Shown here in pieces: positions 18,532 through 27,374 of a DNA stretch of 64,000 nucleotides (position 1 is the stretch's first letter; the number at the start of each line of letters is the position of its first letter). The notes beneath the pieces are model-generated. The model did not search any database, was not told the DNA's origin, and saw only the letters and a list, made by a program, of their open reading frames with translations. Made by a program: the position numbers and the translations under genes. The DNA comes from Enterococcus rotai (lineage in GTDB: Bacteria > Bacillota > Bacilli > Lactobacillales > Enterococcaceae): assembly GCF_001465345.1 (NCBI RefSeq), contig NZ_CP013655.1:496001-560000 (forward strand). The letters are read 5' to 3'.

Positions 18532-18771
18532 GATGTTGAAAAGTACAAGGTGCAGCGTAGCGGAACGTTGTTACCGTATGTTATCTAGCTTCACGGCCTA
18601 GCTCTTCGGGAAAAAGATAAAAGTTGAATGAGGTAAAAAGCACCTCAGTCATCTTTTATCTTTTTCCTGTCAGAGCTGAATGAGGCCGCTTCGCTTTTGC
18701 TTTGAAACACAGCGAATGAAATGAACTGATGTTGAAAAGTACAAGGTGCAGCGCAGCGGAACGTTGTTACC
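18532..18771. repeat. 44-bp direct repeat flanking copy 2 (18532-18575 and 18728-18771)
   Basis: GATGTTGAAAAGTACAAGGT and the next 24 bases occur at 18532-18575 and again at 18728-18771 with a single C/T difference (GCGTAGC versus GCGCAGC). A weaker third relative (GGTACAAGATGACTGAAAGG) begins at about 18488. The second copy ends 9 bases before the ribosome binding site of the 18794 gene, so it sits in that gene's leader. Confidence 0.85.
18580..18709. repeat. Dispersed structured repeat, copy 2
   Basis: It begins TTATCTAGCTTCACGG, contains a long imperfect palindrome (AAAAAGATAAAAGTTGAATG against CAGTCATCTTTTATCTTTTT around an A-rich loop) and ends with the TCCTGTCAGAGCT block and a GCCGCTTCGCTTTTGC tail. 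RNA from either strand would fold into one long hairpin. A clear homologue lies at 50608-50738. Confidence 0.85.
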
Positions 18772-18793
18772 TTTACTATAAGGAGGTTTAGAA

Positions 18794-19003
18794 ATGAAAA
18801 TCGAGCAGTACTTTTCTTACGGATATCTTTTTGAAGCTAAGCTTTTGAATGCACATGGCGAAACGATTGCAAAGCAATTCGTTTCAATGGAACCAAATGA
18901 AGAGCTTGCCATGGAAAAAATAATTGCTCATATTTCTTTGTTACAGGATTTCAAATTACATCGAATCAAATTGATCGATGAAGTTTGGATGGTCGCAGAA
19001 TAA
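18794..19003 (+). CDS. Small protein of unknown function
   Basis: A 69-aa acidic soluble protein without membrane or secretion signals, starting MKIEQYFSYGYLFEAKLL. A strong ribosome binding site (AAGGAGG, 8 bases upstream) supports it as real. I do not recognise a family. It precedes the PepT-like peptidase by 28 bases and is probably its operon partner. Confidence 0.7.
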   Translation: MKIEQYFSYGYLFEAKLLNAHGETIAKQFVSMEPNEELAMEKIIAHISLLQDFKLHRIKLIDEVWMVAE

Positions 19004-19031
19004 TGTTTTTAAATAAGAAAGGATGTTTTAA

Positions 19032-20171
19032 ATGAATAAGCAAAGATTGATTGATACCTTTACAGAGTTGGTAGAAGTAGATTCTGTTTCTGGAAAGGAA
19101 GGTGCATTTGTCCAGTTGTTAAGTCAGAAACTTTCTACACTTGGTTTAGTCGTGATAGAAGATGATTCAATGACAACGACCAAACTGGGCTCAAATAATT
19201 TGATTGCTAAACACAAAGGAAACTTGGATAAACAACCGATTTTCTTTTCTTGCCATGTAGATACGGTCGAACCAGGTGAAGGGATCAAGGTCATTGAAAA
19301 AAATGGTGTTCTCTATTCTAAGGGTGAAACGATTTTAGCCGCCGACAATAAAGCTGGTATCGCTATTCTTTTAGAAATGATAGAAACCATCAATGAACAT
19401 AAAATTGAAACAGGACCGATAGAATTTGTCTTTTCACCTGGTGAAGAAATTGGGTTGATTGGAGCCGCAGCCTTGGATATGTCTTTGATCGATTCAGCAT
19501 TTGGTTATGTTCTTGATAACTCTGGTGCTGTAGGAAACGGGATCGTTGCCAGTCCTTTCTTATATATGTTTGACATTGAAGTAACCGGGAAAGCTGCTCA
19601 TGCTGGTCTAGAACCAGAAAAAGGCATCTCAGCATTTACGATCGCGCAAAACGCGCTTGAAACCACCCCTTTCGGTCGCTTGGATGAGCACACAACAGCA
19701 AACATCGGAAAAATCAACGGTGGTGCAGGAATCAATGTTGTAATGGAACACTTGATGATTCAAGGTGAAGTCCGTTCGATCTCAGATGAAAAAGCCCGTG
19801 ATTTCCTTACTACTTTAGAAGAAGCGTTTAACAATGCTACTTCCCAATATGGTGGAACCTTCACTCTTTCAGTCGACCAAAAGGCAACTGGTTTTCATCT
19901 AGCTGATGATTCTGATCCCGTTAAAATCGCAAAAACCGCGACAGCTAAAATTGGTCGGACCTTTACACCTGAAATCAGCGGCGGCGGCAGTGATGCGAAT
20001 ATTTTTAACGCTCATGGCAAGCCTACTTTAAATCTCTCAATTGGATATGAAGAAATTCACACGGTCAACGAATATATTCCAGTTGCAGAAATGCTGAAAA
20101 CCGTCGAATTAGCTTTAGCGATCGTTGCTGAAATGCCAAATGCCGCCACTTCAAATGGGTCAGTAAAATGA
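19032..20171 (+). CDS. M20 family peptidase, tripeptidase T-like (YqjE type)
   Basis: A zinc aminopeptidase-like enzyme, 379 aa. Conserved blocks are FFSCHVDTVEPG (about 75-86), ILAADNKAGIAILLE (about 100-114), SPGEEIGLIGA (about 137-147), AHAGLEPEKG (about 190-199) and a C-terminal SGGGSDANIF plus EEIHTVNEYI. The pattern fits the PepT/YqjE branch, cytosolic enzymes that release N-terminal residues from short peptides. The stop overlaps the start of the next gene (ATGA), indicating coupling. Confidence 0.88.
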   Translation: MNKQRLIDTFTELVEVDSVSGKEGAFVQLLSQKLSTLGLVVIEDDSMTTTKLGSNNLIAKHKGNLDKQPIFFSCHVDTVEPGEGIKVIEKNGVLYSKGETILAADNKAGIAILLEMIETINEHKIETGPIEFVFSPGEEIGLIGAAALDMSLIDSAFGYVLDNSGAVGNGIVASPFLYMFDIEVTGKAAHAGLEPEKGISAFTIAQNALETTPFGRLDEHTTANIGKINGGAGINVVMEHLMIQGEVRSISDEKARDFLTTLEEAFNNATSQYGGTFTLSVDQKATGFHLADDSDPVKIAKTATAKIGRTFTPEISGGGSDANIFNAHGKPTLNLSIGYEEIHTVNEYIPVAEMLKTVELALAIVAEMPNAATSNGSVK

Positions 20172-21013
20172 CGGCGTTACGTAAAGGTCAAAATATCGCA
20201 TTGATCATTCTTGCTGTTTTACTACTAAGTATTGCAATCAATATGTTTTTAGGTCCTCATCATATTGCAGCAGGCGGAGTGAGTGGATTAGGTATTTTGG
20301 CAGAAGCCGCTTTTTCGATCGATCGGTCAGTCGTTGTTTTAGTCTTAAATTGTTTGATGTTGCTTTTAACGATTATTTTCTTAGGGAAAAAAGTGTTTTT
20401 GAATACTTTGATTGGCAGTCTACTTTTCCCCTTATTTTTAGCCGTTGTCCCTGAGATTATGATCACATCAGATCGCTTACTTTCCGTTCTTTTCGGTAGT
20501 GCGATTTTTGGGATTGGTGTTGCCATTCTCTATAAAATCGGTGCCTCAAGTGGTGGTACCACGATTCCCCCGCTGATTTTACAAAAGTATTGGCATATCA
20601 ACACTTCGACTGGTCTACTGGTAACAGATGCATTTATCGTTTTACTAAATGTGTTCATTTTTGGGGTTGAGTCATTTCTGTTTGCGATATTATCGATTAT
20701 CGTGACTTCCGTTGTGATGACCTATATCGAAACTGGGGTCAAACGAAGAAAATCTATTTTGATTTTTAGCCAGGATAAAACCACTGAAATAAAAGACGAA
20801 TTACTGCAAACCGTTAATCGTGGTATCACATTATTCAACGTTACTGGTGGCAAAACACAACAGGAAAACCAGATGTTGATGATCGTCAGCTCAAATAGTG
20901 AGTATCCTGCAGTTATGCGCATCATCGATAGCATCGATCCAACATCATTTGTCATTGTTTCAAATGTTGCAGAGGTTCACGGCTTAGGGTTTACTTATCA
21001 TCCTATTCAATAA
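20168..21013 (+). CDS. YitT family membrane protein
   Basis: A 281-aa protein with five or six N-terminal membrane spans (about 10-190) followed by a soluble C-terminal DUF2179-type domain (about 200-281, ending VAEVHGLGFTYHPI). The signatures HHIAAGGVSGLGI and GASSGGTTIPPLI are typical of the YitT/DUF161 family. Function is unsettled in the family. It overlaps the upstream peptidase gene by four bases. Confidence 0.9.
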   Translation: MTALRKGQNIALIILAVLLLSIAINMFLGPHHIAAGGVSGLGILAEAAFSIDRSVVVLVLNCLMLLLTIIFLGKKVFLNTLIGSLLFPLFLAVVPEIMITSDRLLSVLFGSAIFGIGVAILYKIGASSGGTTIPPLILQKYWHINTSTGLLVTDAFIVLLNVFIFGVESFLFAILSIIVTSVVMTYIETGVKRRKSILIFSQDKTTEIKDELLQTVNRGITLFNVTGGKTQQENQMLMIVSSNSEYPAVMRIIDSIDPTSFVIVSNVAEVHGLGFTYHPIQ

Positions 21014-21047
21014 AAAATAGCATATTAGAAAAAGGAGAGCAAAAATT

Positions 21048-22217
21048 ATGAATTCTGTGTTAGCTTTTACGATTATTATGTTGGTCTGGACAGTCAGTGA
21101 TTATATTTCTAAAAAAACAAAATCGTTACTGTCGACCTTGCTGATCGCCTCATTAATCTTTTTAATTGGCTTTAAAACAAACTTGTTTCCAGAAGATTTA
21201 TTGCCGAGTTCTTCACTATTAGCCTTAGGAACAACTGTGGTTGGCTTTATTTTAGTCCATCTTGGTACAACGATCAGTTTAAAAGAATTTAAACAACAAT
21301 GGCGGACTTTTTTAATTGGTGTCGCTGCTACATTAGGAATTGTCGCTGCTTTATTACTGGTTGGTCCATTATTTGAAGACCAAAGTTACGCCATTGCAGC
21401 AATCGGTGCTATTTCCGGCGGTACGATTTCGATCATTATGGTCCAAGATGCTGCTATCGCGGCTGGTCTATTGTCAGTAGCGGTTTTACCTGTTTTGATT
21501 TCAGCCTTTCAAGGTCTGATTGGTTTCCCTTTGACCTCACTGATTTTAAGAAAAGAAGCCAATCGCCTACATCAAGAATACCAAAAAAATCCAGATGCTT
21601 TTGCCGGAGCGGAGCAAGTAGAAGAAACAGAGCCAAAGAAAACCCGTTTACCAGAACTTTTCCATACAACTGCTGGAACATTGTTTGTGGTCGGGGTTAC
21701 TGTTTTACTAGCAACACTCGTTAATAATTTAACAAACGGTATGATCAATACCTTTATTCTCTGCTTGTTATTCGGGATTGCGTTAAGAGAGTTGAACCTT
21801 TTCAAACCAAACATCTTGAATGGAATCGATGCTTATGGATTGATGATGTTAGCTATTTTGATTATTATTTTTGGTCCATTGGCCACCATTTCGATTCATG
21901 ATTTGATTGAATTGATTTTACCTCTGACACTTTCGTTTTTAGTTGGGGTTACAGGAAATGTCCTGTTCGCTGCTATCGCTGGGAAGTTTCTTGGCTATAG
22001 TTTATCTATGTCGATTGCCATTGGTTTAACCTCGTTGTATGGCTTTCCAGGTACGATGATTTTAAGTCAAGAAGCAGCTAAAAGTATCAATGGAACACCT
22101 GAAGAAATCGCGTTGATCGAAGGTCAAATCTTGCCTAAAATGGTCATTGCAGGATTTTCCACAGTGACGATCACCTCCGTTTTCATTACTGGTATCTTAG
22201 TGAATTTAATCGGATAA
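21048..22217 (+). CDS. Polytopic membrane protein of unknown function
   Basis: A 389-aa protein with about ten to eleven hydrophobic spans and a short charged cytoplasmic loop near the middle (about 170-200, EEVEETEPKK-type). The glycine-rich stretch GAISGGTISIIMVQDAA and the C-terminal GLTSLYGFPGTMILS suggest a secondary transporter with re-entrant loops, but I cannot name a family. It is the last gene of the 18794-22217 unit; the ribosome binding site is AAGGAGAG. Confidence 0.75.
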   Translation: MNSVLAFTIIMLVWTVSDYISKKTKSLLSTLLIASLIFLIGFKTNLFPEDLLPSSSLLALGTTVVGFILVHLGTTISLKEFKQQWRTFLIGVAATLGIVAALLLVGPLFEDQSYAIAAIGAISGGTISIIMVQDAAIAAGLLSVAVLPVLISAFQGLIGFPLTSLILRKEANRLHQEYQKNPDAFAGAEQVEETEPKKTRLPELFHTTAGTLFVVGVTVLLATLVNNLTNGMINTFILCLLFGIALRELNLFKPNILNGIDAYGLMMLAILIIIFGPLATISIHDLIELILPLTLSFLVGVTGNVLFAAIAGKFLGYSLSMSIAIGLTSLYGFPGTMILSQEAAKSINGTPEEIALIEGQILPKMVIAGFSTVTITSVFITGILVNLIG

Positions 22218-22234
22218 CATTAAATAAAAAGGAA

Positions 22235-22267
22235 CCTGAAACATAACTTTTTGAGTTATGTTTCAGG
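22235..22267. terminator. Bidirectional terminator between convergent genes
   Basis: A perfect 14-bp stem, CCTGAAACATAACT (22235-22248) and AGTTATGTTTCAGG (22254-22267), has a 5-base loop. T-rich sequence follows on both strands. It serves the membrane-protein operon and the convergent MFS gene. Confidence 0.92.
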
Positions 22268-22282
22268 CTCTTCTTTATTCAT

Positions 22283-23551
22283 TTATTGATCAACCAGCTC
22301 TTTTAATTTCACTATTTCTTCCGTTCCCTCTTGCCAATCACTGGTAACTTTTTTATAACGATAGCGAATGATCACAGCCGCCATAACACCGATTGCCGTC
22401 AATACTATATTCAACCCAAAAATCAGTGATACATTTATTTTCTCCAACTGACCTGTAATATAAGGAATGATCATCACAGAAATTGAAGTAGCAATTGAAT
22501 AATAACTGGTGATCCGCCCTTTTCCTTTAGAAAACAACTCCAACAACACAGCTAGCCCTAACTGCCAGATTCCACCTGCCGCAAACACACCAATCCCGAT
22601 CGAACCGACTAAAAACATTGGCACACTAGGAAACAATGTCATACCAATCAATAAGAATAGAGAAATCAACGTACACCAAACAAGTAATAAGGTTGGTGCA
22701 ACACCGCGTTTTACGATTAGCGAAGTTAAAAATACTGAGGCGAAAGAACCGATACTATACGCACTGACCAAAACTAAACTATTTGAGTGATTCATCAAAT
22801 TCAATGATTCCGCAAAAGTAGGTACCCACAAAATAAAAATATTAAAGGTTGAAACACAAGTAAAACTAAATACCAGTAATGCTAATCCTTCTACTTTAAA
22901 TAGCGGTTGTTTACTTTTAGCACTAGTTTCGTCTTCATTCACTATTTGTAGCGGCTCCGCCTGCACCTCTGCTCTTTCTGGAAAACTAAGCCTAGAAATA
23001 TAGAGCAAATTAAGAAATAATCCCAACGCACATCCGATAAAAACTAGCCCGTAATAAATCCCATGATTCAACATAAATCTGGTTAACAACGGTAAAATAA
23101 ATTGCCCTAAAGAAATAAAGGCTTTATTCAAGACACTAAGAGAGCTATTATCTTTTTCATTTGGATAAGCTTCCATCAAAGTTGGATAGGTACTCGTGTC
23201 TAAAAATGCATTGCTAAATCCAGCAAAGACAGCAAAGAAAAGTCCTTGCAAATAGTTCTGACTAATTAAGATCCCAATAAAGAAAATCAAATAACTGATG
23301 ATCCCTAATTGAACCGTCTTCTTCCGTCCAAACTTATCTGAAAAATAGCCAGCAAAATACAAAATCAGTACCCGACCCAACCCGATACCACTGATAACTA
23401 ATGTCACTTGCTGAACTGTTGCCTGCCAACTTTCCATCAAAGCATTAAGGTTTTGCGATAAAATAATCGCTGCCATCCCTTGAAAAATAAAATTTGTATA
23501 TAAAGAACCAATCAAAGGGGTGTAATTTCTTTTTGTTGTTTCCATTGCCAT
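22283..23551 (-). CDS. MFS transporter (12-span)
   Basis: A 422-aa carrier with twelve hydrophobic segments and a charged central loop (about 195-215). The motif GYFSDKFGRKKTVQLG between spans 2 and 3 is the classical MFS signature. The overall look is that of the sugar/organic-acid-type permease group. The substrate cannot be predicted. The start was taken as MAMETTKRNYTP; a second ATG two codons later is equally possible. Confidence 0.85.
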   Translation of the reverse strand: MAMETTKRNYTPLIGSLYTNFIFQGMAAIILSQNLNALMESWQATVQQVTLVISGIGLGRVLILYFAGYFSDKFGRKKTVQLGIISYLIFFIGILISQNYLQGLFFAVFAGFSNAFLDTSTYPTLMEAYPNEKDNSSLSVLNKAFISLGQFILPLLTRFMLNHGIYYGLVFIGCALGLFLNLLYISRLSFPERAEVQAEPLQIVNEDETSAKSKQPLFKVEGLALLVFSFTCVSTFNIFILWVPTFAESLNLMNHSNSLVLVSAYSIGSFASVFLTSLIVKRGVAPTLLLVWCTLISLFLLIGMTLFPSVPMFLVGSIGIGVFAAGGIWQLGLAVLLELFSKGKGRITSYYSIATSISVMIIPYITGQLEKINVSLIFGLNIVLTAIGVMAAVIIRYRYKKVTSDWQEGTEEIVKLKELVDQ

Positions 23552-23951
23552 TCTCCTAGCTGTTTAAATTGAAGTTTGCTCACTTTTTCACTATCTATAG
23601 TTTAAAAAGAAATCTCTATAATATCTAATGCTTTATTTTCATGTAATTAATAAATAAAATTTATTGATCTAGTTAGATACAAAGAATTATTTGCTCTAGT
23701 CAACATAATTATCCTATTATTACTTAGACCTGATATCAAGTCAACAGTTAATTTACCCAAAATAAAAAAACTGTAAACAATTGCTATACCCTAAATTCAC
23801 AACAATAAACAATGCTTTTCGTTATTTATCATAATTCTGAACATGCCAAAGTCATTGAATTGATTCGTATTCTATACAAAAAAACCGAAAAGATGAAAAT
23901 CTCTTTGGCTTTTCTGTATACTGTTAACTAAAATAGTTGATTGAAAGTATA
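23552..23951. other. AT-rich intergenic region at the left edge of the island
   Basis: No gene is supported here. The upstream part should contain the promoter of the MFS gene; the right part contains the terminator at 23885-23908. The composition becomes markedly more AT-rich here, marking the start of the island. Confidence 0.6.
23885..23908 (-). terminator. Terminator of the long minus-strand biosynthetic operon
   Basis: On the minus strand, CCAAAGAGAT pairs with ATCTTTTCGG around TTTC (two imperfect pairs) and is followed by seven T (23884-23878). It lies about 45 bases after the Nudix gene, the last gene of the operon. Confidence 0.75.
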
Positions 23952-24470
23952 TCATAGAATTTCGGTTTCATTTACAATCCAGTCAAAATTTTCGTATTTT
24001 TCCATTTCGTTCTCTTGTGCTACTTCTTCTTTGATCTTTAATATTAGTGGCGAAGAATTATCCTCATTCAAATCTTCTAACTTTTTCCATATAACCCCAT
24101 CTGAATCATTAAGCCCATCTGCCAGAACTTTAGGCAATGATTTTCTATGAGTAGTATCAGCCACAACATCATAAAATACCATGATATGATGAACAGTATG
24201 GGTAGAGTTTATTTCTTTAATAAAAGCATCATATACCCTAGGATTTGAATATACCTTTATACTATAACCAGTTTCTTCTAAAAATTCTCTACACAGTGTT
24301 TCCGTTAAACCTTCAAAATCTTCTTGGCTTCCTCCTGGAATATCGAATCTGTTTTTATATGGTCCTGCATTTTTCTTTATACACATTAGATAATTTTTTT
24401 TTTTGCTAACGCCATAAACACCAAAATGAGTACTAACACTACCACTATTGCTATTTTTCATAGTTTTCAC
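23952..24470 (-). CDS. Nudix hydrolase
   Basis: A 172-aa protein with a perfect Nudix box, from the Gly in PGGSQEDFEG through REFLEETGY (about residues 46-70), matching GX5EX7REUXEEXGU. Members hydrolyse nucleoside diphosphates linked to another group. It overlaps the methylase-like gene by 20 bases and ends the operon. Together with three nucleotide-kinase-like proteins in the same cluster it suggests that nucleotide derivatives are intermediates or by-products; the actual substrate is unknown. Confidence 0.9.
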   Translation of the reverse strand: MKTMKNSNSGSVSTHFGVYGVSKKKNYLMCIKKNAGPYKNRFDIPGGSQEDFEGLTETLCREFLEETGYSIKVYSNPRVYDAFIKEINSTHTVHHIMVFYDVVADTTHRKSLPKVLADGLNDSDGVIWKKLEDLNEDNSSPLILKIKEEVAQENEMEKYENFDWIVNETEIL

Positions 24471-25395
24471 CTATATTTCTAAATATATTTTCTTCTCTCA
24501 AAGATGAAATTAAGTATACACTAAAACCATCTAACTTAGCATATTTTTTTGAAATACTCTTATATGCTTGCTTATTTCTTTGTACAGTTAAATTTGCTAC
24601 ATCATGTATTAGTTTATTATTTTTAGGCTTTGAAATTTGAATTAGAGTGAAATTAACAGATATATTATTTTGGGATGATATTTCCATGCATGCTTCCCCT
24701 GTCGTTCCAGATCCAGCAAATATATCCAAAATTCGATCACCATCTTCTACAAAAATAGAAAAAAGCGATGTTAACAAATTCACGGGTTTGGGATAATTCG
24801 TCACTACCTGATTATTAAAAAGTTTATTTATGTGGTTCCTAGCACTAGCTTGATTACTGCCTATAAGATCTGTGAAACCATCTTCTCTGTAGTTTAGGGT
24901 ATCTTCACAGTTTATCCAAGTTGAAATTTTCTTTTGTAAATATTTAAGTTTGCTTTTTGAATAACAGACAATATATTCATGATCACATGAAATATAATCC
25001 TCATGGGCATCAGAAAAATTTCTTCTTCTCCAAACAAATGTAGTTAAATAGTTAACCTTCCCGAAGATATTATCCAATATTTTTCTTACAGATACTAACT
25101 CATGATCATCTATTGAAAAGAGTATCACACCATTGTCATCTAAAAGATTATAACATTGCTTTACTCTAGAATAAATCATTTCTGTCCAGTCTACTTGATG
25201 CGACCAGCTATTTTTTTCTTGATCAAAAAATACTTCATCACCTGTATTGTATGGAGCATCTATATAAATAATTTTATAATTTTGTTGTAGTTGAGATAGA
25301 ATTTGGCTATTTTCACCGATATATATACTATTTCGTCTATTTCTACCAATTGATTCATTGGAAACTTCGACCAATTTATCCATACTTATACTCAC
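24451..25395 (-). CDS. DNA N6-adenine/N4-cytosine methyltransferase-like protein (variant motif)
   Basis: A 314-aa protein with the order of beta-class DNA methylases: motif IV near residue 46 (IDAPYNTGDE), then a SAM-binding motif ILDIFAGSGTTGEACME near residue 225. It most resembles Mod subunits of type III systems but is half their length. The catalytic tetrad is DAPY instead of DPPY, a substitution in a nearly invariant position. No restriction gene is nearby and it is embedded in a biosynthetic operon (4-base overlap upstream, 20-base overlap downstream). It could be a solitary DNA methylase, a self-protection enzyme, or a relative acting on another substrate. All three are inference. 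Confidence 0.8.
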   Translation of the reverse strand: MSISMDKLVEVSNESIGRNRRNSIYIGENSQILSQLQQNYKIIYIDAPYNTGDEVFFDQEKNSWSHQVDWTEMIYSRVKQCYNLLDDNGVILFSIDDHELVSVRKILDNIFGKVNYLTTFVWRRRNFSDAHEDYISCDHEYIVCYSKSKLKYLQKKISTWINCEDTLNYREDGFTDLIGSNQASARNHINKLFNNQVVTNYPKPVNLLTSLFSIFVEDGDRILDIFAGSGTTGEACMEISSQNNISVNFTLIQISKPKNNKLIHDVANLTVQRNKQAYKSISKKYAKLDGFSVYLISSLREENIFRNIGENYEK

Positions 25396-26429
25396 CTCTT
25401 AAATTTTTTAAACGTTTGTTCATATTTATTAAATTGTCCATCTTCTGATAAAATTAGCTTTTTACGTCTATTTACATCAAATATTAATGTTGAAAAAGTT
25501 TGTTCCCAATTATACGTATTCTCCCCTGGAAATGTAACTGAATATGTATCCACTTGGAATTCTAATTTATTTTTTTCAAAAAATAGTTTCATATTGTTAT
25601 TTTCGAAAACGCTTAAATAACATTTTAAGACAAATTCTAATTCTTCACGCATTCCCTTATCAACAGCTTTCGAAAAGAATTCAGAAAAATCTTCATAAGA
25701 GAATCTTTTAAAAATATAATCTAAATCAACATATTTAATTAATTCAATATCTTTGAAATACATAACTGAATGAATATTGGTTTGATTAAAATATATTTCA
25801 TTAACTAAATTTAATATATTCTCAAAGCTATCAATACTTTTTATTTTTTCTAGCTTTCCTTTCATTTTGATATTTATATCAACTTTAATCCTATTGTTTC
25901 CAATTCTCTTAACAAACGGTGGTAATGAGCTGTGTGTGATTAACTTATATATTATTTCATCTTTTTTTACTTTTTTTTCATCAGACCTTTCCAAGTATGT
26001 CTGTTTGTATCCAAGTTCATTTAATTGATAAGTTACTTCATGTATGTCACTTTTATATGTATCCAGCAGTAAATCTATATCATTTATGGGTCTTTGCCCA
26101 TACGTTGGATATAAATTTTGTAATAGGTCTATCCCCTTTATTCCTTTTACACCTTCAACTTGAGTTAATATGCGTTTAAATTCTTTTAGGTAAATTTCAT
26201 TTTTTTCATGTGTTCCTAAATAGTAAAACTTTAAAATATCTAGCCACTTATTATGAATACCATCTTCTAACTTATTTTTTTTTATTAAAAAATAAGCGTG
26301 TCCTAATAACTTATGAGTACTTAATATTTCGATAATACAAGGGAAATTTAAACATTCCATATAGTTTATGTCCATATCATTTATGTTTTCATTAAGTAAA
26401 TTTACTACAAATGATTGTTCCATCTTCAT
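25392..26429 (-). CDS. Nucleotidyltransferase-family protein (NTP_transf_5-like)
   Basis: A 345-aa protein. The segment IKGIDLLQNLYPTYGQRP followed by INDIDLLLDTY (about 100-125) contains a D-x-D pair set like the nucleotidyltransferases found beside capsule, lasso-peptide and other biosynthetic genes. A second acidic site may be VDINIKMKG. It overlaps the ACP gene by four bases (ATGA) and the methylase-like gene by four. A distant relative with the same type of motif is encoded at 35798-36928. The reaction is unknown; transfer of a nucleotidyl group to a small molecule or protein is the family-based guess. Confidence 0.6.
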   Translation of the reverse strand: MKMEQSFVVNLLNENINDMDINYMECLNFPCIIEILSTHKLLGHAYFLIKKNKLEDGIHNKWLDILKFYYLGTHEKNEIYLKEFKRILTQVEGVKGIKGIDLLQNLYPTYGQRPINDIDLLLDTYKSDIHEVTYQLNELGYKQTYLERSDEKKVKKDEIIYKLITHSSLPPFVKRIGNNRIKVDINIKMKGKLEKIKSIDSFENILNLVNEIYFNQTNIHSVMYFKDIELIKYVDLDYIFKRFSYEDFSEFFSKAVDKGMREELEFVLKCYLSVFENNNMKLFFEKNKLEFQVDTYSVTFPGENTYNWEQTFSTLIFDVNRRKKLILSEDGQFNKYEQTFKKFKR

Positions 26430-26650
26430 TTTCCTTTCGCTGATTCTAACGACTCTTCTATTAAAAGAATCAAGTTATCATAAGAAGTAAAACTGTCTAT
26501 CGTTAAAAAATTATAATTAATTTTTATTTGTAACGAATCTTCAATATAGATAATTAATTTCACTTTAGATAACGAATCCATGTCATCCAACCTGTGTTTT
26601 GATGATATTTCAAATTCTTGAATACACTTTAAGTATCTATTCATAACCAT
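26426..26650 (-). CDS. Acyl carrier protein (ACP 1)
   Basis: A 74-aa acidic helical protein with the phosphopantetheine attachment motif DDMDSLSKV; Ser26 would carry the arm. Length and the following VKLIIYIEDSLQI helix fit a discrete carrier protein. It overlaps the amino acid:carrier ligase gene by 14 bases, so it is the obvious partner of that enzyme. It is probably modified by a phosphopantetheinyl transferase encoded elsewhere. Confidence 0.85.
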   Translation of the reverse strand: MVMNRYLKCIQEFEISSKHRLDDMDSLSKVKLIIYIEDSLQIKINYNFLTIDSFTSYDNLILLIEESLESAKGK

Positions 26651-27368
26651 TTATAACTCCTTCTATTTTTTTTACTACATCATCTTTATTAAACTGCTCT
26701 AATACTCTAACAAATCGATCTAAACCAAAACCTATGCAGGATGAACTTACATACTCATTATTTAAAACGGATTTAATATTTAATGCTCGTCCATATTTTT
26801 TACCTAATTTATTTATAGAAGATAGCGACACTTGATTGACACGTATCTCTTTCTTTACATTCTGATTGGTCTGTATTTTTTTTAATAGTGCTTTTTGAGG
26901 ATTACTAAAAAAAGAATCATTTGCTTGAACTATCTCTAGTTCACCAAATATCATTGAAAAGATTTCTATAATTTTATTTTCTAGTAATAGCGTCATTTCA
27001 TCAACGTAGTCTTTTGTTCCAATTATTATAAATTCGTGCATAGTAAATAACGGATAATGATGATCCGTAACTCCATGATTATCTTGTTTACGACCACATA
27101 AATTTTCTACACTAAAAATATTGTTATGACATTGTGTATCTTGAAGTTCTGAATAAACATGGTGACATACTGTAGGACTAATGCATGTTGTTTTGCTATT
27201 ATCAATATAAATTAGATTGTCAATAAAAAGATCATTATAACCTGTTGAATCAAAGATATTTGCTTGAATTACTTTAGAGTAATTATTGTGAATCATCGAA
27301 AAGTCTTTTTCTAATTTTTTTACAAGGTTATGCCATTGAATCAAAATTTCTTGATAAAAATCATTCAT
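26637..27368 (-). CDS. Amino acid:[carrier protein] ligase (class II aaRS-like)
   Basis: A 243-aa protein resembling the truncated seryl-tRNA-synthetase-like enzymes that charge an amino acid onto a phosphopantetheinyl carrier protein instead of tRNA. Supporting features are a Cys in TTCISPTVCHHVY, an acidic residue in VENLCGRKQDNH and a Cys in SSSCIGFGLDRFVRVL, the arrangement of the zinc site and class II motif 3 of that family. There is no tRNA-binding arm. The adjoining overlapping ACP gene supports the assignment strongly. The amino acid is not predictable here; known members use Ala, Gly and similar. Confidence 0.8.
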   Translation of the reverse strand: MNDFYQEILIQWHNLVKKLEKDFSMIHNNYSKVIQANIFDSTGYNDLFIDNLIYIDNSKTTCISPTVCHHVYSELQDTQCHNNIFSVENLCGRKQDNHGVTDHHYPLFTMHEFIIIGTKDYVDEMTLLLENKIIEIFSMIFGELEIVQANDSFFSNPQKALLKKIQTNQNVKKEIRVNQVSLSSINKLGKKYGRALNIKSVLNNEYVSSSCIGFGLDRFVRVLEQFNKDDVVKKIEGVINGYE

Positions 27369-27374
27369 GATTCT

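Larger units (their letters stand above)
18028..18793. other. Repeat-rich intergenic region without a credible gene
   Basis: Apart from the repeats listed separately, nothing coding was found: frames are short and lack ribosome binding sites. The first 270 bases are AT-rich upstream sequence of cls. From about 18325 the base composition changes and several related segments appear in tandem, looking like duplicated copies of a structured intergenic element. Confidence 0.7.

Noticed and set aside
18325-18771. CRISPR array
   Set aside because: Only two to three repeat copies, unequal spacing, palindromic internal structure and no cas genes.
24451-25395. Type III restriction-modification system
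   Set aside because: The methylase-like protein is half-size, has a variant motif and no Res gene is nearby.
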